A stretch of 64,000 bases of DNA from the NCBI GenBank assembly GCA_963749715.1, contig CAVVNR010000003.1, forward strand, positions 178,049 to 242,048, given 5' to 3'. The position numbers were made by a program, and so were the translations under genes. Positions 47,762 to 54,933 of this stretch are shown in pieces. The stretch is from Roseiarcus sp963749715. Lineage in GTDB: Bacteria > Pseudomonadota > Alphaproteobacteria > Rhizobiales > Beijerinckiaceae. Position 1 is the stretch's first letter, and each line of letters opens with the position of its first letter. Under the pieces are notes generated by a model. That model searched no databases. It was not told where the DNA came from and saw only the letters and a list, made by a program, of their open reading frames with translations.

Positions 47762-48790
47762 TCACCTCACGAACGCAGCCGCGACGGCCTCGCGGTCGAC
47801 GCCGCGCTGGGCAATGACGACGAGTCGGCTTTGCCGCGCCTCACCCGCGCCCCAAGGGCGCTCGAAATCGCGCCGGAAGCGGCGTCCGACCCCTTGCACC
47901 AGCATCCGCATCGGCCTGCCGGCGACCTCGACAAAGCCCTTGACCCGCAAGATGTCGTGCGCGCGCGTCGCCGCGATGAGGCGGTCGATCAGCGCGTCGG
48001 GATCGCGGACCGCAGGGATCGCGACGACGAAAGTGTCGAAATCGTCGTGATCGTGTTCGCCCTCCGCGTCGTGATGCGATGGACGCGCGCCGAGATCGTC
48101 CTCGGCCGCCGCTCGCATGCCGAGCAGGACGTCGGCGCCGATCGCGCCCTCGCGCGCGGGCGCGATCTTGACCGCGCGCGGCGCCGCTCTGGCGATCTCC
48201 GCGCGGAGCGCGTCGAGCCGATCGGGATCGACAAGATCGACCTTGTTGAGGACGACGAGGTCGGCGCTGAGCAGCTGGTCCTCGTAGACCTCCTCGAGCG
48301 GATTGTCGTGATCGAGCGACGGGTCGCTCAAGCGTTGCGCGGCGACACGCGCGGGATCGTCGGCGAAGCGGCCCTCGGCGACAGCCGCCGCGTCGACGAC
48401 GGCGACGACCCCATCGACCGTGAGCTTGGTGCGCAGCTCCGGCCAGTCGAACGCCTTGATGAGGGGCTTGGGCAGCGCGAGCCCGGAAGTTTCGACGACG
48501 ATGTGATCCGGCTTCGGCTCGCGCGCGACGAGCGCCTTGAGCGCCGGGGCGAAATCGTCGGCGACGGTGCAGCAGATGCAACCGTTGGCAAGCTCAATGA
48601 TCGCCTCTTGCGGACAGGCAGCGTCGGCGCAGCCCTTGACGAGATCGCCGTCTACGCCGACGTCGCCGAATTCGTTGATGATGAGCGCGAGCCGCCGGCC
48701 GCCGGCGTTCGCCACGAGATGGCGGATCAGGGTCGTCTTGCCGGCGCCGAGAAAGCCGGTGACGATGGTGACGGGCGTCTTGGCGAGCAT
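47762..48790 (-). CDS. cobW: CobW family metallochaperone GTPase
   Basis: The 342-residue protein is a G3E GTPase: Walker A VTGFLGAGKTTLIRHL in the first 25 residues, the metal-binding CxCC motif in NGCICCTVADDF, the NKVDLVD guanine-specificity box, and a histidine-rich stretch HHDAEGEHDHDDFD before the C-terminal domain. In cobalamin operons CobW is thought to deliver cobalt to the CobNST chelatase. It is transcribed from the riboswitch-led promoter ahead of cobN, with a repeat element between the two. Confidence 0.93.
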   Translation of the reverse strand: MLAKTPVTIVTGFLGAGKTTLIRHLVANAGGRRLALIINEFGDVGVDGDLVKGCADAACPQEAIIELANGCICCTVADDFAPALKALVAREPKPDHIVVETSGLALPKPLIKAFDWPELRTKLTVDGVVAVVDAAAVAEGRFADDPARVAAQRLSDPSLDHDNPLEEVYEDQLLSADLVVLNKVDLVDPDRLDALRAEIARAAPRAVKIAPAREGAIGADVLLGMRAAAEDDLGARPSHHDAEGEHDHDDFDTFVVAIPAVRDPDALIDRLIAATRAHDILRVKGFVEVAGRPMRMLVQGVGRRFRRDFERPWGAGEARQSRLVVIAQRGVDREAVAAAFVR

Positions 48791-48805
48791 GCGGAACCCT
48801 TGAGC

Positions 48806-49204
48806 TTAGGCGAGCGAAGTCGCCGCGAGCGCGAGCGGGGGCGTGCGCGAGACGACGCCCTTGCGGAAGGAAAGCGGGCGTTCGCGCCAGGGAACGATTC
48901 CCGCGGGCGAGGCGGCGTAGCGGCGCGCGGCGGTCACGATGTCCTCGAGATGCGATTCGCGCGTGAGGTCGCCGACGACGTAAGTCCATTTGCCCGGCGC
49001 CGCCAGCGCGACGGTGCACGGCCGCTTGCAGACCGACAGGCACTCGATTGGCCTCAGCGCGATGTCTTGCTCCCCGGCGAGACGCTCGCCAAGCGCGGCG
49101 AACAGGCCCGCGCCAAGCGGCTCCTCATCCGACTTGCAGGTGACGCAGACGAGAAGGGCGGCGGTGTGGCGGAAACCGCTGTCGGCGTTCATATTTTCGA
49201 TCAC
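48806..49204 (-). CDS. DUF1636 metal/Fe-S-binding protein
   Basis: The 132-residue protein has cysteines spaced CVTCK near residue 20 and CLSVCKRPC near 60, resembling a thioredoxin-like [2Fe-2S] ferredoxin. DUF1636 proteins are regularly found next to cobW and cobN in alphaproteobacterial cobalamin operons; the exact role is unknown, perhaps redox or metal delivery. GTG 49204 gives MIENMNADSGFRHTAALLVCVTC; ATG 49192 is an alternative start. It is the first recognisable gene after the riboswitch. Confidence 0.87.
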   Translation of the reverse strand: MIENMNADSGFRHTAALLVCVTCKSDEEPLGAGLFAALGERLAGEQDIALRPIECLSVCKRPCTVALAAPGKWTYVVGDLTRESHLEDIVTAARRYAASPAGIVPWRERPLSFRKGVVSRTPPLALAATSLA

Positions 49205-49407
49205 GCCAAACCGTCCTTGTCAGGAGCCGTAGGGCGTCGAAGGCGCCCGTCTTTCGACGGGTTACGGCGACGAAGCAATTCAAAGGTCGAAGGGCGGCGG
49301 CCCTGGATTGCTTCCTCCCGGACTTGATCCGGGGGTCGCTCGCAGTGACGACCACTACCCGAACGAAATCGCCCGAGCGTCAGATCACGATCCTGTCGAA
49401 TGGTCAT
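49201..49407 (-). CDS. Small ORF after the cobalamin riboswitch, with strong ribosome site, unknown
   Basis: AAGGAG lies a few bases before ATG 49407, placed just below the riboswitch where the first controlled gene should start. The 68-codon frame begins MTIRQDRDLTLGRFRSG and has no recognised family. From about codon 20 it runs through a palindromic repeat, so the native gene may have been interrupted, or it may be only a leader peptide. It ends at the DUF1636 start (overlap of four bases). Confidence 0.4.
   Translation of the reverse strand: MTIRQDRDLTLGRFRSGSGRHCERPPDQVREEAIQGRRPSTFELLRRRNPSKDGRLRRPTAPDKDGLA
49270..49350. repeat. Degenerate copy of the GAAGCAATCCA palindromic repeat
   Basis: GAAGCAATTCA (49272-49282) pairs imperfectly with TGGATTGCTTC (49304-49314), followed by a CCCGGA/TCCGGG hairpin at 49318-49334. 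It shares the inner arms of the element at 47648-47737. The two copies bracket DUF1636-cobW. Confidence 0.6.
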
Positions 49408-49444
49408 GTTCGCTCCTTGCCGCCCCTCCGGCGACCTCGCGGAA

Positions 49445-49612
49445 TTCATCGGCGCACGGCAGGTCTCCTGGCTCGCGGCGTATCGCCGACGCCGCCTTCC
49501 CGGACTTGGATGAAGTCCAGTGGCGATAAAAAGCGTCGGCACGCCGCTCACAGTCGCGGGGGCGGCCACGGATCGGCCAAGAACCTACCGTGTTCCCTTT
49601 TCACCCTCTGGC
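49445..49612 (-). promoter_or_regulatory. Cobalamin (B12) riboswitch
   Basis: Read on the minus strand, the conserved parts appear in order: GGCCGCCCCCGCGACTG (49567-49551), ATCGCCACTGG with the GCCACTG box (49524-49517), CCGGGAAGGCGGC, and the B12 box GCCAGGAGACCTGCC (49473-49459). AdoCbl binding should repress the downstream DUF1636-cobW-cobN-cobG-cobH-cobI-cobJ run, probably by hiding the AAGGAG ribosome site near 49410. Confidence 0.92.
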
Positions 49613-49752
49613 AAGTCGAGGGACCGTGCGCGACTTTTGTTCCAGCTTCGCAAGGGGATGTCAAATGAGACGCCGGGCCCGCGGCTTGACGCGCGGCGGC
49701 TTCAGTGCCGAACATGACGCGGGGCGCGAATCTCGCCCGCCGGCGGGTCTGG

Positions 49753-50805
49753 ATGGAACCGATCTCAAGCGCTCGGGCTATCAAACTCATCGCTGCGGCG
49801 ATTGCGCTGCCCTCACTTTGGGGTTGCGCGGACCTGCACCTGGGGCAGGAGCCGGACCAAGTCATCCAGCGCACTGAGGGCGAGGACAATTTCGCCGAGA
49901 GGCAGAAGGCTGGGCCCGTCGCTGCGCGCGTGCTGCCCTACGCCCTGCTCGCCGAGCAATCATACAATTCCCGGGTCTACGCAACTCGCAGCGCCGCTCC
50001 GCGCGCCTCAGCGTGCGTTGCCGAGGATAAGGATTGCGACGCGCGCGACGACGACGAGCGCGCGGCCCGCTGGCTCGATGAATGGCGCTATGTCTGGAGC
50101 TGTGACGGACCGGAGGAATGCGGAGTGCGGACGCGCGGGCGGGGCGAGCCTGTCGGGGGCCTTGGGGTCCAAATCTGGGCGCGCGAGGGCGACAGATGTC
50201 CGGAAGCCGTCATCGCCTTTCGCGGAACCGTCGGCGGCGACAAGGGAGACTGGGAGTCCAACTTCCACTGGATCTTGCGCGCTTTTCCCGTCTACGATCA
50301 GTACGATCAGGTCCGCGATCATGCCGGCGACTTCATCGCCCATATCGAACGCGACAAGTGCTATCGCGCGGGTGAGACCGAGATCACCGCCGTCGGCCAC
50401 TCGCTCGGCGGCGGACTAGCGCAGCTCGCGGCCTATTCGGATCCGCGAATCCGGCGCGTCTACGCCTTCGATCCCTCGATGGTGACAGGATATTATTCCG
50501 TCGATCCGCCGCACCGGGATCGCAACGTGCAGGGCTTGAGGATGGAGCGGGTCTATGAATTCGGCGAAATCCTCGCCTACGGCCGGTTGATCATGCTGCA
50601 TTCCATCCCCTTGTCGCCTTGCAATCCGCGGGTCGTCAGCGTCCGGTTTCGGGTCTTTCAAGGCGCGCCGATCGCCTTGCACAGCCTGACCGATCTCGAT
50701 AACGGCCTGCTCCGGGTCGCAAGAGGCGCCGAACCGGAGAGGTCGCCGATGGTTTTGCAACGGTGCGGAGACACGCCGAAGCCGCAGTTCGTCGCGTCGC
50801 ATTGA
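49753..50805 (+). CDS. Lipoprotein with class 3 lipase-like alpha/beta hydrolase domain
   Basis: From ATG 49753 the 350-residue protein has a lipoprotein signal (AIKLIAAAIALPSLWGCADLH, Cys at the cleavage site), so it should be lipid-anchored by Lgt. The hydrolase part has AVIAFRGTVGGDKGDW, which supplies the oxyanion loop, and the nucleophile Ser217 in VGHSLGGGLAQLAAYSDP. A later Asp (AFDPSMV) and a His complete a possible triad. It resembles Lipase_3/DUF2974-type proteins; substrate unknown. An earlier ATG at 49714 is possible. It lies divergent from the riboswitch, and 13 bases before cobO on the same strand, though no link to cobalamin is evident. Confidence 0.8.
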   Translation: MEPISSARAIKLIAAAIALPSLWGCADLHLGQEPDQVIQRTEGEDNFAERQKAGPVAARVLPYALLAEQSYNSRVYATRSAAPRASACVAEDKDCDARDDDERAARWLDEWRYVWSCDGPEECGVRTRGRGEPVGGLGVQIWAREGDRCPEAVIAFRGTVGGDKGDWESNFHWILRAFPVYDQYDQVRDHAGDFIAHIERDKCYRAGETEITAVGHSLGGGLAQLAAYSDPRIRRVYAFDPSMVTGYYSVDPPHRDRNVQGLRMERVYEFGEILAYGRLIMLHSIPLSPCNPRVVSVRFRVFQGAPIALHSLTDLDNGLLRVARGAEPERSPMVLQRCGDTPKPQFVASH

Positions 50806-50818
50806 TGCGGGCGCCCCG

Positions 50819-51427
50819 ATGAGGCTCCCCGAAGGTGATCGGCACAAAGCCAAGATGGCGAAGCGCAAGGCCGCGCAGGACGCGGAGGTCGCGGCGAAGC
50901 CGATTCTCGAGAAGGGCCTGCTCATCGTTCACACCGGGCCGGGCAAGGGCAAGTCGACGGCGGCGTTCGGCCTCGCCCTGCGCGCGCTCGGTCGGGGTTT
51001 CCGCGTCGGCGTCGTCCAGTTCATCAAGGGCGCGTGGTCGACCGGCGAGCGCATGGCGGTCGAACGCTTCGGCGCCCAGGTGGAATGGCGCACCATGGGC
51101 GAAGGCTTCACCTGGGAGACGCAGGACCGCGCCCGCGACGTCGCGGCGGCGAGCGCCGCCTGGGGAGAGGCCAGGCGGATGATGGCCGACCCCTCGATCC
51201 GCCTCCTGGTGCTCGATGAGCTCAACATCGCGCTCCGCTATGACTATCTGCCGCTTGCCGAGGTGGTCGCCGCGCTTGGCGCTCGCCGCCCCGACCTGCA
51301 TGTTGTCGTCACCGGCCGCAACGCCAAGCCGGAACTGATCGAGGCCGCCGATTGCGTCACCGAATTTGCGCTCGTCAAGCATCATTTCGCCGCCGGCGTG
51401 CGCGCTCAAGCAGGCGTCGAGTTTTGA
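50819..51427 (+). CDS. cobO: Cob(I)yrinic acid a,c-diamide adenosyltransferase
   Basis: CobO attaches the 5'-deoxyadenosyl group to the cobalt. The 202-residue protein has the P-loop VHTGPGKGKSTAAFGLALRALGRG, then VVQFIKGAWSTGE, LLVLDELNIALRYDYL and VVTGRNAKPELIEAADCVTE, the complete CobA/CobO pattern. It ends with TGA overlapping TTG 51424 of cobQ, so the two are coupled. Confidence 0.96.
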   Translation: MRLPEGDRHKAKMAKRKAAQDAEVAAKPILEKGLLIVHTGPGKGKSTAAFGLALRALGRGFRVGVVQFIKGAWSTGERMAVERFGAQVEWRTMGEGFTWETQDRARDVAAASAAWGEARRMMADPSIRLLVLDELNIALRYDYLPLAEVVAALGARRPDLHVVVTGRNAKPELIEAADCVTEFALVKHHFAAGVRAQAGVEF

Positions 51428-52879
51428 CCGCAAAGGCGCTGATGTTTCAGGGGACGGGCTCGGACGTCGGCAAATCGTTGATCGTCGCGGGCCTCTGCCG
51501 CGCCTTCGCCGGGCGCGGGCTTCGCGTCCGCCCGTTCAAGCCGCAGAACATGTCGAACAACGCCGCGGTGACGGCGGACGGCGGCGAGATCGGCCGCGCC
51601 CAGGCGCTTCAGGCGCGCGCGTCGGCAGTCGCGCCGAGCGTCGACATGAACCCGGTGCTGCTGAAGCCGCAGAGCGAAATCGGCGCGCAGATCGTCGTCC
51701 AGGGACGGGTGATCGGCAACGCGCGGGCGCGTGAATATCAGGCGCTGAAGCCCAAACTGATGAGCGCCGTGCTCGACAGCTTCGCCCGCGTCGGAGCGAG
51801 CGCCGATCTCGTGCTGGTCGAAGGCGCGGGCAGCGCGGCGGAGATCAACTTGCGCGAGGGCGACATCGCCAACATGGGTTTCGCGCGCGCGGCGAAATGT
51901 CCGGTCGTGCTCGTCGGCGACATCGATCGCGGCGGCGTAATCGCCCAGATTCTCGGAACCAAGGCGGCGCTCGCGCCCGAGGACGCCGCCGCTATCGTCG
52001 GCTTTATCGTCAACAAGTTTCGCGGCGACGCCAGCCTGTTCGAGGGCGGCATGGCGACGATCGCCGAGCGCACGGGCTGGCGCGCGCTCGGCCTCCTGCC
52101 GCACTTTGCCGCGGCCGCGACGGCTGCCGGCCGAGGACGGCTTTGCCCTTGGCGCGCTCAAGGCCCGCGCCGACGGCGCCGTGACGATCGCCGTGCCGAC
52201 GCTGGCGCGGATCGCCAATTTCGACGAGTTCGATCCGTTGCGCATCGAGCCTCAGGCGCGCCTCGTCTTCGCGCCTCCCGGCGAGCCGCTGCCGGTCGCC
52301 GATCTCGTCATCCTGCCCGGCAGCAAGGCGACGATCGCCGACCTCGCCTTCTTCCGCGAGCAGGGCTGGCATATCGACCTTCTCGCCCATGTGCGGCGCG
52401 GCGGGCGCGTGCTCGGCGTGTGCGGCGGCTATCAGATGCTGGGCAGGCGGGTCGCCGACCCTCAGGGCGTCGAGGGGCCAGCGGGCGCAGTCGAGGGGCT
52501 GGGCCTCCTCGACGTCGAAACCGTGCTGTCCGGCGAGAAGACTCTGTGCGAGGTGGAAGGCCAATGCCTCGCGAATGCCCAGACCTTTCGCGGCTATGAA
52601 ATGCATGTGGGCCGAACCTCAGGCCCGGATTGCGCGCGGCCGCTGCTGCGCTTCGCCGACGGGCGGCTCGACGGCGCGACGTCGCCGAGCGGCCTTGTCG
52701 CCGGCGCCTATGTGCATGGCCTGTTCGCCGACGACCGGCAGCGCGCAGCGTGGCTCGGCTCGCTCGGCGCGCGGTCGGCGATCGCCTACGAGGCTACAAT
52801 CGAGCGCACGCTCGACGAGCTCGCCGATCATTGCGCGGCGCATCTTGACCTCGACGCGCTTCTCAAGCTTGCGCGATGA
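51424..52879 (+). CDS. cobQ: Cobyric acid synthase; frameshifted as sequenced
   Basis: CobQ amidates the b, d, e and g side chains of adenosylcobyrinate a,c-diamide. From TTG 51424 it reads MTAKALMFQGTGSDVGKSLIVAGLCR (P-loop), RPFKPQNMSNNAAVTADGGEIGRAQ and VLVEGAGSAAEINLREGDIANMG. After LGLLPHFAAAA the frame is lost near 52115-52130 (one extra base in a GCGGCCGCGA run). It continues in another frame as RLPAEDGFALGALKAR and the amidotransferase domain with VLGVCGGYQMLG and GYEMHVGRT. The joined protein is about 485 residues, the normal size. Confidence 0.92.
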
Positions 52880-53837
52880 GCGCCGCGATCGCGAGCGCCA
52901 GCGTTTGGACCACGCAGGCAAGGCGATAGAGCCTCAGCGCCCGCTTGATGTCGGCTGCGTCCGCCTCGCGCCGGCCCTCCCCCATGAATGCATCCTCGAC
53001 CAGCGTCTCGCCATAGACCCGCGGCCCCGCGAGCTTCAAGGCCAGCGCGCCGGCCATCGCCGCCTCGGGCCAGCCGGCGTTGGGCGAGCGATGGCGCGAA
53101 GCGTCGCGCCATACGGCCCGCGCGGCGTCGGGCGCCGAGGCGCCGGGGGTCAGCGCGGCGGCGAGAATGAGCCAGAGCGCGGCGAGGCGCGAGGCCGGCA
53201 GATTGACGAGATCGTCGAGCCGGGCCGCCGCCCAGCCGAATGCGCCGTGGCGCCGATCCTTGTGCCCGATCATGCTGTCGGCGGTGTTGATCGCCTTGTA
53301 AAGCGCGCCGCCGGCAAGGCCGCCGAGCGCGGTCCAAAAGATCGGCGCGACGACGCCATCGGAGAAATTCTCGGCCAGGCTCTCGATCGCCGCGCGGGCG
53401 ACGCCCGCCTCGTCCAGCACGTCCGGATTGCGGCCAACAATCTTCGCCACCGCTTTCCGGCCGTCATCGAGGCTCGCGTCGAGTCCGTCGGCGACCGCTT
53501 TCACATGGGCGGCGAGGCTGCGCTGCGCCGGCAGGCTCGCGGCGAGAAGCGCAAGCGCGGCGAAGCCGAGCGCGCCGCGGGGAAGAGCCGTGCGCGTCGC
53601 CGCCCAGGCGATGATCGCGACCGGCGCGAGATATAGGCCAAGCGCGACCAAGCCTGACACACGGCGCGCGGCGAAGCTCGCGTCGGGACGATTAAGTCTC
53701 GCCCCGAGCCAGTCGAGCCAGCGGCCCATCCAAGTGACGGGATGGCCAATGGCGCGATAGAGAGGCGCCGGATACCCGATCAAGGCCTCGACGACAGAGG
53801 CGGCGAGGGCGAGCAGCAGCGTGAGCGAGAGCGGCAT
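52863..53837 (-). CDS. cobD: Adenosylcobinamide-phosphate synthase CobD/CbiB
   Basis: This membrane protein joins the aminopropanol arm to cobyric acid. From ATG 53837 the 324-residue protein begins MPLSLTLLLALAASVVEALIGYPAPLYRAIGHPVTWMG, with further blocks VARAAIESLAENFSDGVVAPIFW and NTADSMIGHKDRRHGAFGWAAARLDD and about five hydrophobic helices. It converges on cobQ (17-base overlap of the 3' ends). Its ATG shares a CATG with the ATG of cobC on the opposite strand. Confidence 0.94.
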   Translation of the reverse strand: MPLSLTLLLALAASVVEALIGYPAPLYRAIGHPVTWMGRWLDWLGARLNRPDASFAARRVSGLVALGLYLAPVAIIAWAATRTALPRGALGFAALALLAASLPAQRSLAAHVKAVADGLDASLDDGRKAVAKIVGRNPDVLDEAGVARAAIESLAENFSDGVVAPIFWTALGGLAGGALYKAINTADSMIGHKDRRHGAFGWAAARLDDLVNLPASRLAALWLILAAALTPGASAPDAARAVWRDASRHRSPNAGWPEAAMAGALALKLAGPRVYGETLVEDAFMGEGRREADAADIKRALRLYRLACVVQTLALAIAALIAQA

Positions 53838-54867
53838 GGCGGCGGGATTGGACCGGGTGGCGGACTTCGGGGCGTTCACCTATCACGGCGGCGCGCTCGA
53901 CGCCGCTCGCCGGCTCGCACCCGCCGCGCCAAGCCCATGGATCGACCTCTCGACCGGAATCAATCCGCACCCCTATCCGCTGCCCGATCTTGCGCCCGAA
54001 CTCTGGTCGCGGCTGCCCAGCGACGAAGCGCTGGCGGGGCTCGAGCGCGCCGCCGCCGCCCGTTATGGCGCCGCCGCCGAAAATGTCGTCGCGGGCCCCG
54101 GCTCGCAGGCCCTCATCCAGGCGCTGGCTCGGATCATCCCGCGCGGCGCCGCCGGCGTGCTGGGGCCGACCTATGGCGGTCTTCAGGCGGCTTTCGCCGC
54201 CGCGGGCGCGCGTGTCGTCGAAGCGAAGCGGCTCGACGACATGGACGGCTTCGATGTCGCTATCGTCGTCAATCCCAACAACCCGGACGGACGGGTCACG
54301 CCGCGAGCCGACCTTCTCAAGCTTAATGAGGGGCTTCGGGCGCGGGGCGGCGTCCTGATCGTCGACGAAGCGTTCGCCGATTTCGATGGCGCCGGAGAAA
54401 GCCTGGCGCCGGTCCTGCCCACGGGCGCGGTCGTATTGCGCTCGTTCGGCAAGTCGTTCGGCCTGGCCGGGCTTCGTCTCGGCTTTGCCGTCGCTTCGCC
54501 CGAGATCGTCCAGCCGTTGCGGGCGACGCTCGGGCCTTGGCCGGTCAGCGGTCCGGCGATCGCGATCGGCGCCAAAGCGCTCGCCGATCTCGCTTGGACG
54601 GACGCCATGCGCGACCGCCTCGGGGCGGAAGCGGCGCGGCTCGACGCGCTGCTCCGGGGCGCCGGCTGGCGCATCCTCGGCGGAACGAGCCTGTTCCGCC
54701 TCGTCACGCGAGCCGACGCGCGCGCCGCCTTTGAGCGGCTGCTCGCGGCGGGGATTCTCGCCCGGCCCTTCGCCGACGCGCGGGATCGGCTGCGGTTTGG
54801 AATTCCGGGCGACGAGAATGCATGGCGGCGGCTCACCGCGGCGCTTGAAGAGCGCTCCCCTTCTTGA
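53836..54867 (+). CDS. cobC: Threonine-phosphate decarboxylase CobC
   Basis: CobC is a PLP enzyme of the aminotransferase class I/II fold that makes (R)-1-amino-2-propanol phosphate for the nucleotide loop. The protein (343 residues from ATG 53836) has DLSTGINPHPYPLPDLAPELW, VVNPNNPDGRV, LIVDEAFADF and the lysine box VLRSFGKSFGLAGLRLGF. GTG 53821 is an alternative start. Either way the 5' end overlaps the 5' end of cobD on the other strand. Confidence 0.93.
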   Translation: MAAGLDRVADFGAFTYHGGALDAARRLAPAAPSPWIDLSTGINPHPYPLPDLAPELWSRLPSDEALAGLERAAAARYGAAAENVVAGPGSQALIQALARIIPRGAAGVLGPTYGGLQAAFAAAGARVVEAKRLDDMDGFDVAIVVNPNNPDGRVTPRADLLKLNEGLRARGGVLIVDEAFADFDGAGESLAPVLPTGAVVLRSFGKSFGLAGLRLGFAVASPEIVQPLRATLGPWPVSGPAIAIGAKALADLAWTDAMRDRLGAEAARLDALLRGAGWRILGGTSLFRLVTRADARAAFERLLAAGILARPFADARDRLRFGIPGDENAWRRLTAALEERSPS

Positions 54868-54933
54868 CACAGAAAGCGGTTGACGAAGAAGGCCGCCGCT
54901 TGCCTTGGCGCGCGCGCCGCATAAAAGGCGCGC

